Source: BOKV01 sp049289295
GTDB lineage: Bacteria > Pseudomonadota > Alphaproteobacteria > Rhizobiales > Rhizobiaceae
Assembly (NCBI GenBank): GCA_049289295.1
Contig: JBATLL010000035.1
Location: 62,001 to 126,000 of the forward strand
Reading direction: 5' to 3'
Length of the DNA stretch: 64,000 nt
The notes beneath the pieces were generated by a model. It was not told the origin of the DNA and searched no databases. It saw only the letters and a program-made list of their open reading frames with translations. The position numbers and the translations under genes are program-made. Shown in pieces: positions 27,401-34,693 of the stretch (position 1 is its first letter; every line of letters starts with the position of its first letter).

Positions 27401-27882
27401 CGACGCGCCTGTGGCTTGGCGGAAATGAGCTCGCCAATGCGGCCTTGCCCGACCATGGACGGTGAGCGGGCACCCGTGGAGGCATCGGCGAAGAGAAGCT
27501 GGACATCCTTCGCCCGCACTTCCTTGCCGTTGATGCGGTAGACGGAACCCGATTCGCGCTCGATGCGCCTGCTGACATGGAGTTCGTCGGCGTCGTTGAA
27601 AGCGGCAGGCGCGGTCCGGTCGGAATTGTCGAGGAAAAGCGTGACTTCCGCGGTGTTGCGCGCGGGCCGATTGCCCGATCCCGAGAAGATGACATCGTCC
27701 ATGCCGGACGCGCGCATGTTCTTGTAGGAATTTTCGCCCATCACCCAGCGAAGTGCTTCAACCAGGTTGGACTTGCCACAACCATTGGGCCCGACAACGC
27801 CGGTCAGGCCGTCCTCGATCAGGAATTCAGTCGGCTCGACAAAGGACTTGAAGCCTAAAACGCGAAGCTTGACGAACCTCAT
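24424..27882 (-). CDS. smc: Chromosome segregation ATPase Smc
   Basis: The 1152-residue condensin subunit has N-terminal Walker A GPNGCGKSNL (about residues 31-40), long coiled coils (about 165-490 and 650-980) flanking a hinge with the Gly-rich VVERIRVEPGYETALGAAL region, and a C-terminal head with signature LLSGGEQALTAMAL and Walker B ICVLDEVDAPLDDHN. It compacts and segregates the chromosome with ScpA and ScpB, which are not in this window. The downstream ppdK on the same strand is 115 bp away. Confidence 0.97.
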   Translation of the reverse strand: MRFVKLRVLGFKSFVEPTEFLIEDGLTGVVGPNGCGKSNLVEALRWVMGENSYKNMRASGMDDVIFSGSGNRPARNTAEVTLFLDNSDRTAPAAFNDADELHVSRRIERESGSVYRINGKEVRAKDVQLLFADASTGARSPSMVGQGRIGELISAKPQARRALLEEAAGISGLHSRRHEAELRLRAAEQNLERLEDVLSQMDAQLESLKRQARQANRYRALSGEIRQTEALLFHLRWSAARTAEAEGQSVLSRATADAGEKAEAQANAAKEQAILASRMPDLRDAEAKAAAALQHLVITRNQIDEEANRLATRRSELDNRLNQFDADIVREERMIGENAEALERLSAEEAELKAAGENLAGMEQDIRDRLAAASARLGESEQKLSELTAANAQESARKSQFEKVIRESGERGKRLTDQLDKIDMEMKDVLARIAELDASAEKRERVMLLESRAADAEADALAAEKSAESSRLAEQESRPALAEAQAELSRIETEASTLNRILNQGGQDLFPAVVERIRVEPGYETALGAALGEDLDVSTDKAAPAHWGPAQAASDDPALPSGVKPLSTVVKAPAELARRLSQIGVVEGSAGQSLQGKLKPGQRLVSLEGDLWRWDGYVAGAEAPTAAAQKLAQKNRLAELDAEAVGATKKLRLVEEAFEKLRQQTARAVEAERTSRESWRSAQKELAEAREALADAERAVNQYASRKATLVDARDRVAADIQDNNAVLAEAQAGLAALPDFSDMEKNLETQRIGVVQQRSDVARIRAEAEGFTREAQGRERRLASIAGETKSWRDRAENADNQIRMLRERREDCSREIAAISGAPEEIASRRRALAGKIDEAEALRKAAADRLAVAETELADADRKARQTIEELAATREARVRAEERLAAAQERRTEIEERIREELECHPADVLKLAELAENATLPEPSHAERQLEKLKGERERLGAVNLRADAESTEITERRDALISERDDLVEAIRRLRQGIQSLNREGRERLLEAFEVVNGHFQRLFTHLFGGGTAELQLVESDDPLEAGLEILARPPGKRPQTMTLLSGGEQALTAMALIFAVFLTNPAPICVLDEVDAPLDDHNVERYCNLMDEMVSTTDTRFVIITHNPITMARMSRLFGVTMAERGVSQLVSVDLQTAEQLREAG

Positions 27883-27933
27883 TGCAGATTATCCCGACAA
27901 GCGGGCGCGACACCGCGCCCCGCGGCCAAGTTG

Positions 27934-28602
27934 CTACAGGTGTTTGTCGATCTGTGCCGACATGTCCTCAACCGAAAGTGCGCCAGATTGTTTTTCGCCA
28001 TTGATAAAGAAGGTGGGGGTTGATTCCACCTTGTAATCCTTCGCCGCCTTGTCCCGTACAGCCATTACATTGTCCAGCACCTGCTGGTTTTTCAAGCAGG
28101 CCTCGAATGACTCCTGTGTAAAACCGGCAAGTTTGGCAATCTGAAGCATGGGTGGGCGTGGATCTTCGGCCCGAGCCCACTCCGCCTGCTGCTTGAACAG
28201 AACGTCGATGAGCGGGAAATACTGCTCCTTGGGGGCGCATCTGGCGAGCATGAAGGCGGCGGCTGCGCGCGGATCGAACGGAAATTCGCGGAAGATGAAG
28301 CGCACCTTGCCCGTATCGACGTATTTCTCCTTGATTGCCGGCAGGGTGTTCTCGTGGAAGGCGGCGCAATGGGGACAGGTCATCGAGGCATATTCGATGA
28401 TCGTCACCGGCGCATTCTCGTCACCCATGATCATGTCGGGAAGCGCACCGGGCGCCAGCAGTTCGTCGACAGTCTGGGCCTGTGCGGAGACCGTAAAGGC
28501 AACCTGCGGCCAGTGCTGTGCCAGCATGGCGCCAGAGACGCCCACAAGGGCACCCGTCCCGGAAAGTTCCAGCAAGCGGCGACGAGAAAGACTGATTACC
28601 AT
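27934..28602 (-). CDS. DsbA-family thioredoxin-fold protein, exported
   Basis: The 222-residue protein starts with a Tat-like signal (SLSRRRLLELSG followed by a hydrophobic stretch and an AQA cleavage region). The mature thioredoxin fold carries the CPHC redox motif (ASMTCPHCAAFH) and the cis-Pro loop STPTFF. This is the Bdb/DsbA-like group of periplasmic thiol oxidoreductases found beside mutY and dciA in Hyphomicrobiales. The ATG at 28602 (MVISLSRRR) is preferred, with GGAG about 9 nt upstream; longer starts would spoil the signal peptide. Confidence 0.88.
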   Translation of the reverse strand: MVISLSRRRLLELSGTGALVGVSGAMLAQHWPQVAFTVSAQAQTVDELLAPGALPDMIMGDENAPVTIIEYASMTCPHCAAFHENTLPAIKEKYVDTGKVRFIFREFPFDPRAAAAFMLARCAPKEQYFPLIDVLFKQQAEWARAEDPRPPMLQIAKLAGFTQESFEACLKNQQVLDNVMAVRDKAAKDYKVESTPTFFINGEKQSGALSVEDMSAQIDKHL

Positions 28603-28755
28603 GTTTAACAGCTCCATTCGTGGTGCGGCGCGATTGTCCGCTTCTTGATATCTGGCTATGCACCGATTTTCCAACAGGCGAAATGGGGCAAGGGCGCGAC
28701 CATTTCAACAATTTGACGTTACCTTAGCGCATGTGAACCGCAAATGAACCGCATT

Positions 28756-29274
28756 TCAGCGCAGGCCCTTGCCCAAAACACCCCGGCCAAGTTTTTCCAG
28801 GCGTGTTCTCAACCCTTCGTCTTCGACTGTCGAAATGATGCGGTCCAGCCTTTTGCGCTGCGCGGCATCGAGTGTCGGCAGTTCCCTCTTTCCGGTAGCA
28901 CGGCGGGGGCGAACTGGTTTCTGGACAATGCGGATACGCGCGATTGCGCTGAAGCCGAAGAAGGTATTCACCTTCTCCATCACTTCCGAGAGGGAATGCT
29001 GAAAAAGGATCGCGCCTGAACCATCGCAGGCAACAACCAGCGTCGCCGGTTCAAAAGGATCATTGTCGTTTGCGCGTCGCGGCCAGTTGATCTTTTCGGG
29101 AAGGGTGAAGCCATCCCAGGGTTCCCCAACTATGGCCGGCCAGGCCGAGATGAGGTCCATCGTCATGCCTGTGCGGCGTGAAATGACCGGTTCCAGAACG
29201 CGAACCGCAAGCTCGGAAACGGGTTTTGGGCCCCCTCCCTTGCCGGTCGATCGCGTTCCAGTATTACCTGCCAT
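28756..29274 (-). CDS. DUF721/DciA-like protein
   Basis: The 172-residue basic protein has a DUF721 domain (about residues 15-115; DLISAWPAIVGEPWDGFTLPEKINWP, LVVACDGSGAILFQHSLSEVMEKVNTFFG). DciA proteins in this family load or assist the replicative DnaB helicase. The C-terminal tail is basic and predicted flexible. The gene lies next to, and divergent from, mutY, which is usual in this lineage. The assignment to helicase loading is by family membership. Confidence 0.82.
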   Translation of the reverse strand: MAGNTGTRSTGKGGGPKPVSELAVRVLEPVISRRTGMTMDLISAWPAIVGEPWDGFTLPEKINWPRRANDNDPFEPATLVVACDGSGAILFQHSLSEVMEKVNTFFGFSAIARIRIVQKPVRPRRATGKRELPTLDAAQRKRLDRIISTVEDEGLRTRLEKLGRGVLGKGLR

Positions 29275-29319
29275 CCGATTTTGCCTTGATTTCGGCGCGT
29301 GCCATGCAACCTATGGCGA

Positions 29320-30462
29320 ATGAATTCCGCCCACCGTCCAACTGCAAGCGATTCCCGCGAGGCACAGTTGCTGCTTGCGTGGTACTCCCACCATGCGCGT
29401 ACCATGCCTTGGCGTGTGGCCCCCAAAGATTCGCTCGCAGGCGTGTTTCCAGACCCTTACCATGTTTGGCTGTCGGAAGTCATGCTCCAGCAGACCCAGG
29501 TATCGACGGTAGAGGCCTACTGGCGCCGGTTTGTGGTGCAATGGCCGACGGTTCATGACCTGGCTGCTGCTCCCCAGGCTGAAATCATGCAGGCCTGGGC
29601 CGGGCTTGGCTACTATTCGCGCGCGCGAAATCTCGGGAAATGTGCCGAACTGGTCAGTCGCGAGCGCGATGGAGCATTCCCCCAGACAGCCGTCGAACTG
29701 ATAAAGCTGCCGGGTATCGGCGCGTATACAAGTGCTGCCATTGCCGCAATTGCATTCGGCGAGCCGGTCGCTGTTGTCGATGGCAATGTCGAACGGGTCA
29801 TGTCCCGCTTGCGGGCAATCGCGACACCCCTTCCGGAATTGAAGAAAGTGGTGGGCGAAGTCCTTCAGCCCCTGGTTCCAGCATCGCGACCGGGCGACTT
29901 CGCCCAGGCCCTGATGGACCTGGGAGCAACAATCTGCATGCCGAAGAACCCGGCCTGCAAACGCTGCCCCCTTGAGTCGCTCTGTGTTGCCGGCAGGAAC
30001 AACGAAGCCGAACTTTATCCGATGAGACCAGCAAGGCAGGCCAAGCCGTTGCGCCGTGGTGCGGCCTATGTGCTTCTAGACGAGCACAAGCGGGTCCTGC
30101 TGGTGCGCCGTCCGGACAAGGGCTTGCTGGGCGGCATGTCTGGGGTTCCCACGACATCATGGACGGTTCGCGCGGATGGTGCGACCGGCACAATCGAGGC
30201 GCCAGTCAATACGACATGGCGGATGGCTGGTGAAATCAGTCATGAGTTCACCCATTTTCGCCTGGCGCTGGAGGTCTGGGTGGCGAGGGACTTGCCGGCG
30301 AAAACCGGCGTTTCGCCAACAAATGCGGAATGCTGGTGGGCGGAAGCAGCATCGCTGCAGGGCGAAGCCTTGCCGACTGTCATGAAAAAGGTAATTGCGG
30401 CTGCGATACCGCAGGCATTCAAGCCAATCAGGCAAACAAATCATGGAATCAAAAAGGCATGA
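29320..30462 (+). CDS. mutY: A/G-specific adenine DNA glycosylase MutY
   Basis: The 380-residue enzyme removes adenine mispaired with 8-oxoguanine. Visible features are the catalytic Glu in EVMLQQTQV, HhH LPGIGAYTSAAI, catalytic Asp154 in VVDGNVERV, the [4Fe-4S] ligands C-x6-C-x2-C-x5-C in CMPKNPACKRCPLESLC, and a C-terminal NUDIX-like domain for 8-oxoG recognition. No strong ribosome-binding site marks the start; ATG 29320 is preferred over GTG 29299 by homologue length. Its TGA overlaps the ATG of the next HAD gene. Confidence 0.94.
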   Translation: MNSAHRPTASDSREAQLLLAWYSHHARTMPWRVAPKDSLAGVFPDPYHVWLSEVMLQQTQVSTVEAYWRRFVVQWPTVHDLAAAPQAEIMQAWAGLGYYSRARNLGKCAELVSRERDGAFPQTAVELIKLPGIGAYTSAAIAAIAFGEPVAVVDGNVERVMSRLRAIATPLPELKKVVGEVLQPLVPASRPGDFAQALMDLGATICMPKNPACKRCPLESLCVAGRNNEAELYPMRPARQAKPLRRGAAYVLLDEHKRVLLVRRPDKGLLGGMSGVPTTSWTVRADGATGTIEAPVNTTWRMAGEISHEFTHFRLALEVWVARDLPAKTGVSPTNAECWWAEAASLQGEALPTVMKKVIAAAIPQAFKPIRQTNHGIKKA

Positions 30463-31073
30463 GCAGCTGGATTGACCACATCGTTTTTGACGTCGGCAGG
30501 GTGCTGATCGGCTATGAACCGGAACTGGCATTCTTGGATGTGATCGAGGACGCGCTGGAGCGGCGCTGGTTCCTCGACAATGTCTGCAATCACGACTGGA
30601 ACATCGAGCAGGACCGTGGGCGCGACTGGCGCGAGGCGGAAGCGCTGGCGATTGCGCAATGGCCGGACCACGAGGGTGCGATCCGCGCCTTCCGGGCAAA
30701 CTGGCACAAGATGATCCCCGGCGCTATTGACGACAGCGTCGTGATCATGCGCCAGTTGATAAGCAACGGCCATGACGTGACGATGCTGACAAATTTCGCG
30801 GCAGACACATTCGAGGAAGCGCAGCGGCGGTTCGACTTCCTCAACGAGGCACGCGGGGTCACTGTCTCGGCGCATCTCGGCCTGCTGAAACCCGACCAGG
30901 CGATCTATGACAGTCACGTATCGAGTTTCGGGCTGGAACCTGCAGCGATACTGTTCATCGATGACAGTGCACACAATGTCGAAGGGGCAATGGCAGCAGG
31001 CTGGCAGGCCATTCAGTTCATAAATGCAGAAACGCTCAAGGGCGACCTTGAGCGTTTCGGCATCGACCTGTGA
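30459..31073 (+). CDS. HAD-IA family hydrolase (YihX-like)
   Basis: The 204-residue HAD-IA phosphatase starts at ATG 30459 in a 4-bp overlap with mutY, so translation is probably coupled. Motif I is FDVGRVLIGYEP, where the second Asp of the usual DxD is replaced by Gly-Arg. Motif II is MLTNF, motif III the Lys in GLLKPDQAIY and motif IV IDDSAHNVEGA. The loss of the second motif-I Asp, if real, would reduce or change phosphatase chemistry. The 3' end of the gene contains a perfect hairpin. Confidence 0.78.
   Translation: MSSWIDHIVFDVGRVLIGYEPELAFLDVIEDALERRWFLDNVCNHDWNIEQDRGRDWREAEALAIAQWPDHEGAIRAFRANWHKMIPGAIDDSVVIMRQLISNGHDVTMLTNFAADTFEEAQRRFDFLNEARGVTVSAHLGLLKPDQAIYDSHVSSFGLEPAAILFIDDSAHNVEGAMAAGWQAIQFINAETLKGDLERFGIDL
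31029..31058. repeat. Perfect 13-bp hairpin with GCGA loop, inside the HAD gene's 3' end
   Basis: GAAACGCTCAAGG (31029-31041) and CCTTGAGCGTTTC (31046-31058) are perfectly complementary around GCGA, a GNRA tetraloop on the plus-strand RNA. It lies in the last 15 codons of the HAD gene and 50 bp past the stop of the convergent ccrM gene. No T-run follows on the plus strand; TGCATTTATG follows on the minus strand. It may be a 3'-end stabiliser or a two-way terminator. Confidence 0.8.
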
Positions 31074-31107
31074 CTGGAGGCAACAGGTTGGTTGGCAGCG
31101 GCGTGGT

Positions 31108-32241
31108 TCAGGCGCCGGCAGCCATGACTTCCTTGCGATAGCGCTGGCGCACATCGTCGATACAGATCAGTTCATCGCCCTGCTCGACATGCCAGAACGT
31201 CCAGCCGTTGCAGGCATCGAGTCCCTGCAGGCGCGCACCCATGCGATGGATCGAGGCCGCTTCGCCTTCATGGTCCAGCGAACCATCGAGGCGAACCTTC
31301 GCCCGCCAGCGGCGTTTGGAATCGGTAAGGGTTGCACCTGCCGACAGCATTCCGCATTCGATCAGCGCGCCAAAGGCTACACGCGGTTCGGCGCGCTTGC
31401 CTGACGTCACGGCCAGAATGGGACCGGACACTGCATCGACTGCGGCAATGCGGGCTTGTGCAGCATCAATGTAATCCTGCTGGCGCTCGATACCGACGAA
31501 GTTTCGACCAAGCCGTTTTGCGACCGCACCCGTGGTGCCCGAACCAAAGAATGGATCAAGTATGATGTCGCCGGGATTGGTGGAACTCATGAGGATGCGA
31601 TGCAGCAGTGCTTCGGGCTTCTGGGTCGGGTGGACCTTGTCGCCATTTTCATCCTTCAGCCGTTCACCGCCATTGCAGATCGGAAACAGCCAGTCTGAGC
31701 GCATCTGCACTTCGTCATTGGCCATCTTCATGGCTTCATAGTTGAAGGTATAGTTGCGTGCTTCGCGATCACGCGAGGCCCAGATCAGTGTCTCATGGGC
31801 GTTGGTGAACCGGCGGCCGCGGAAATTCGGCATCGGGTTCGACTTGCGCCAGATGACATCGTTGAGAACCCAGTATCCCAGGTCCTGCAGAACGGTGCCG
31901 ACCCGGAAAATGTTGTGATAGGAGCCGATGACCCAGATCGTGCCGCTGGGCTTGAGCACGCGGCGCGCGGCCAGTAGCCAGGCTCTGGAAAAGGCGTCAT
32001 AGGCCTGGAAATCCGAGAACTTGTCCCAGTCATCGTCGACCGCGTCCACTTTCGACTGGTCGGGTCGGTGAAGGGCACCTTCGAGCTGAAGATTGTAAGG
32101 TGGATCGGCAAAGATCGCGTCGACGGAATTTTCCGGCAGCCGCTCGAGCGCGGCAACGCAATCTCCCTTGATGATGGAATTCAGCCAGGCAGGACGCTTG
32201 GACGCCGCTGGATGAATGTCGGCCAGACTCAGTACACTCAT
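31108..32241 (-). CDS. ccrM: Cell-cycle DNA adenine methyltransferase CcrM (GANTC)
   Basis: The 377-residue beta-class N6-adenine methyltransferase has the catalytic FADPPYNLQL motif near the N-terminus, the SAM-binding LDPFFGSGTTGAVAKRLGR motif after it, and the roughly 80-residue C-terminal extension specific to CcrM (GWTFWHVEQGDELICIDDVR). It methylates GANTC sites at the end of replication and so coordinates cell-cycle transcription. The protein appears full length. Its neighbours are a Tag-like glycosylase upstream and the convergent HAD gene. Confidence 0.95.
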   Translation of the reverse strand: MSVLSLADIHPAASKRPAWLNSIIKGDCVAALERLPENSVDAIFADPPYNLQLEGALHRPDQSKVDAVDDDWDKFSDFQAYDAFSRAWLLAARRVLKPSGTIWVIGSYHNIFRVGTVLQDLGYWVLNDVIWRKSNPMPNFRGRRFTNAHETLIWASRDREARNYTFNYEAMKMANDEVQMRSDWLFPICNGGERLKDENGDKVHPTQKPEALLHRILMSSTNPGDIILDPFFGSGTTGAVAKRLGRNFVGIERQQDYIDAAQARIAAVDAVSGPILAVTSGKRAEPRVAFGALIECGMLSAGATLTDSKRRWRAKVRLDGSLDHEGEAASIHRMGARLQGLDACNGWTFWHVEQGDELICIDDVRQRYRKEVMAAGA

Positions 32242-32328
32242 GGCTCACCGCTATTCGCACAGTTGATGAGCGCCATGGTTACCGAACAGCGTGAACAAAG
32301 CTTTAAGACGCTGTGCAAAAGCGGCAGA

Positions 32329-33003
32329 TCAGCCGTCGATCGACATTGCCAGCACTTGCGACAGGGATGACAGGGGAAGACCGGTCTCTTCCATCCACGA
32401 ATTGAAGGCAGCCTGAACGGCTCCGAGAGATCTCGCGGACGTGGCAGGCTTGTCGATAACGCCTTCGCGTATCATTGCCGCCGTTGCGTCGCGTGACAGG
32501 ATGAATGTGTCCCTGCCCATGAAGCGGAGAAAATACTGTCCGGTGGCAGCACCCAGCCTTGAACCGCCTTGTGCCATTTCCCTGAGCAAGCCGATCTGGT
32601 CTGTCGCCGGCCAGTCGCCAATCCAGCGCCCCACACTGCCTGCCTGGCTCGATTTAGCTGCGAAGAAACGCGCATTTTGCGGCACTGACGCGATCTTCTG
32701 GCCATTACGCACGATACGGCGATCGCTGACCAGTCGCGCCAGATCGTCGTCATTCGACATGACCCAGCGGCCAAGGGCGAAACCTTCAAATGCCTCCTCG
32801 AAACCTTCCCATTTCGCTTCGATCACTTTCCAGTTGAAACCGGACTGAAAGATGCAACGCGTGGCCATGGACAGGAAGCGATCATCGGGAATTGCAGCCA
32901 GTTCATCTGCCTTGCGCGGCTGGGAAGCGGCAAGGCGCACAGCCACCTTCTCCTCGCCATGACGGGAAACCGCAATTTCCCTGATCTTCGAGAATTTTCC
33001 CAT
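32329..33003 (-). CDS. DNA-3-methyladenine glycosylase I (Tag)-like protein
   Basis: The 224-residue protein resembles the Tag/HhH glycosylase family, with DDRFLSMATRCIFQSGFNWKVIEAKWEGFEEAFEGF and a conserved C-terminal helical part. Family members remove alkylated adenine from DNA. The Cys/His zinc ligands typical of E. coli Tag are not evident, so it belongs to a divergent branch and catalytic activity is unproven. The ATG at 33003 follows AAGGGA. It is divergent from the HAD gene at 33074, with 70 bp for both promoters. Confidence 0.7.
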   Translation of the reverse strand: MGKFSKIREIAVSRHGEEKVAVRLAASQPRKADELAAIPDDRFLSMATRCIFQSGFNWKVIEAKWEGFEEAFEGFALGRWVMSNDDDLARLVSDRRIVRNGQKIASVPQNARFFAAKSSQAGSVGRWIGDWPATDQIGLLREMAQGGSRLGAATGQYFLRFMGRDTFILSRDATAAMIREGVIDKPATSARSLGAVQAAFNSWMEETGLPLSSLSQVLAMSIDG

Positions 33004-33073
33004 AGTCCCTTCATCCCCGTCGGCTTTGCTGCTATTGCGGCGCCTCACTCCAGCCGACACGGTCCTATTTCCC

Positions 33074-33760
33074 ATGCCCGAAATCAAGCTTGTCATTTTC
33101 GACTGCGACGGCGTTCTCGTCGATTCCGAATTCCTGGTCATCCGCCACGAGGCGCACCGCTATGCGCAGTTCGGTTTCGAATTGTCGGTCAGTGAATTCT
33201 CGGCACGCTTTGCAGGCATGACCGGTGAGGCAATCCATTCGGCAATCAACGAGGAACTGGGCAACCGCCTGCCACCAGACCTGCTCAAGGAACTGGAAGC
33301 GGAAATCGAAACGATCCTGGATGAAGTGGAGATCATCAGGGATGCGGACACGATTCTGGATCGGTTCGACCAGGCGCGTTGCATTTGCTCGAATTCGCCG
33401 ACACCGCGCCTGGAGCGCATGCTGCGCAAGACCGGGCTTTTTGACCGGTTCAGGCCTTATGTCTTTTCAGCGCGCGACCTGCAGCCGCCAGCACCAAAAC
33501 CAAAGCCGGACATTTTCCGCAAGGCCATCACCGAGTTCGACGTCCAGCCAAGGGAAGCCGTGGTGATCGAGGATTCGGTGCATGGCGTGCAGGCGGCTTG
33601 CGCTGCCGGGGCAAGAGTGATCGGATTTACCGGCGGCAAGCACAGCTACGCGATGCATGGCGACCAGCTCAGCGATGCCGGGGCAGAAACAGTAATATCC
33701 GCGCTGCGCCAGGTGCCGGCTGCCATCGAGGCCTTTTCAATGTGGGATGGCCTGGTCTGA
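33074..33760 (+). CDS. HAD-IA family phosphatase
   Basis: The 228-residue HAD-IA hydrolase has motif I FDCDGVLVDSE, motif II CSNSP, motif III Lys in PAPKPKPDIF and motif IV IEDSVHGVQAACAAG. The cap insertion (about residues 18-85) suits beta-phosphoglucomutase-like or sugar/nucleotide phosphatases such as YniC/YieH. The substrate is unknown. The start is ATG 33074; the upstream ribosome-binding site is weak. It converges on the lipoprotein gene with only 6 bp between the two stops. Confidence 0.85.
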   Translation: MPEIKLVIFDCDGVLVDSEFLVIRHEAHRYAQFGFELSVSEFSARFAGMTGEAIHSAINEELGNRLPPDLLKELEAEIETILDEVEIIRDADTILDRFDQARCICSNSPTPRLERMLRKTGLFDRFRPYVFSARDLQPPAPKPKPDIFRKAITEFDVQPREAVVIEDSVHGVQAACAAGARVIGFTGGKHSYAMHGDQLSDAGAETVISALRQVPAAIEAFSMWDGLV

Positions 33761-33766
33761 ACCTTG

Positions 33767-34414
33767 TCAGTTGACCGGCTTCAGCTTTTCCTTCGGAGCA
33801 ACTGCGCCTGGAACATCGACGCGCAACTCGTCATAACCGACATAGATGATGACATTTTCCTTGTCCGGCCTGGGGATGGAAATGGCGGCATCAACAAAGG
33901 AGAATGTGTTGTTGGTGCGTCCCGGCGGAATTTCGGCCATCACCTCGTGCAATTGCGAATAAAGCACTTCATCGCCCCGCGTTACCGCGATGCGGATCGG
34001 CATGGTGAAGGTTCCGGTTTCGCCTGAAGGGCCCGATACTGCGCGCCCTGCAATTCCTACCTTGATGTTCAGGAATTCGCCGGCCGTGTTGCACTCGCGG
34101 ACAACCTCACGAACCGTTCCGCGGAAACGAAGCTTGGTGGAGAGTTCGGGATCATCCGGCTTGGTCTTGGGCGGATAGACATTGTAGGATTCGGTTCCGC
34201 CCCTGATGGTGGCGCGAGGGCAATAGGCCCTTGGGTCCTGAATTGCATCGGGCGCTGGCAGCGAGGCCTGGTTCACCTGCGGCAGCAACTGCTGATCGGT
34301 CGGGGTCAGCGTGTTCTCGACCTTGTTGTCGCCGGATGAACTGCAGGCGGCCAGGAAGCCGGACAGCATTGCCACTGTCACGATCTTGCCAAACCCACTT
34401 GATGTCACGCGCAT
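33767..34414 (-). CDS. Conserved outer-membrane lipoprotein
   Basis: The 215-residue protein starts with a lipoprotein signal whose lipobox is FLAAC (Cys at about 24), followed by a Ser/Asp-rich linker. The C-terminal two-thirds is a beta-rich domain (RATIRGGTESYNVYP, TKLRFRGTVREVVREC, KENVIIYVGYDELRV). I recognise it only as a lipoprotein conserved in Hyphomicrobiales; its function is unknown. ATG 34414 is chosen since AGGAAAGC lies directly upstream. Confidence 0.78.
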   Translation of the reverse strand: MRVTSSGFGKIVTVAMLSGFLAACSSSGDNKVENTLTPTDQQLLPQVNQASLPAPDAIQDPRAYCPRATIRGGTESYNVYPPKTKPDDPELSTKLRFRGTVREVVRECNTAGEFLNIKVGIAGRAVSGPSGETGTFTMPIRIAVTRGDEVLYSQLHEVMAEIPPGRTNNTFSFVDAAISIPRPDKENVIIYVGYDELRVDVPGAVAPKEKLKPVN

Positions 34415-34459
34415 GCTTTCCTGCCCCATTGTCTGACTGGCGTATTTCTATCGCCTCTT

Positions 34460-34486
34460 GAACTGCGAGCCTTATAACAGCAGTTC
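34460..34486. promoter_or_regulatory. Dyad spanning a -10-like element upstream of the lipoprotein gene
   Basis: GAACTGC (34460-34466) and GCAGTTC (34480-34486) are perfect inverted repeats with a 13-bp spacer that contains GTTATAAGG on the minus strand, a -10-like sequence. It lies 46 bp upstream of the lipoprotein start. A repressor bound here would block the promoter. The regulator is unknown. Confidence 0.35.
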
Positions 34487-34693
34487 TTCCACTTCGCGAC
34501 CCGAGCCTGCGTTCAGGGTAAAGCGCTGCGGATCGGTTCCTATTTTCCCCGGGAACTTGTCTGAATTGCGCTCCAAACTGCCGCGGGGACATTTTTCTTT
34601 CAGTCGCAAAGCAAATAGTGTACCGCCTAGCCGCTTTGCAAGCCAGCAAACGCCAATTCGGGCGGAACACTTTGCCTGTGCAGGAGTGAGACA

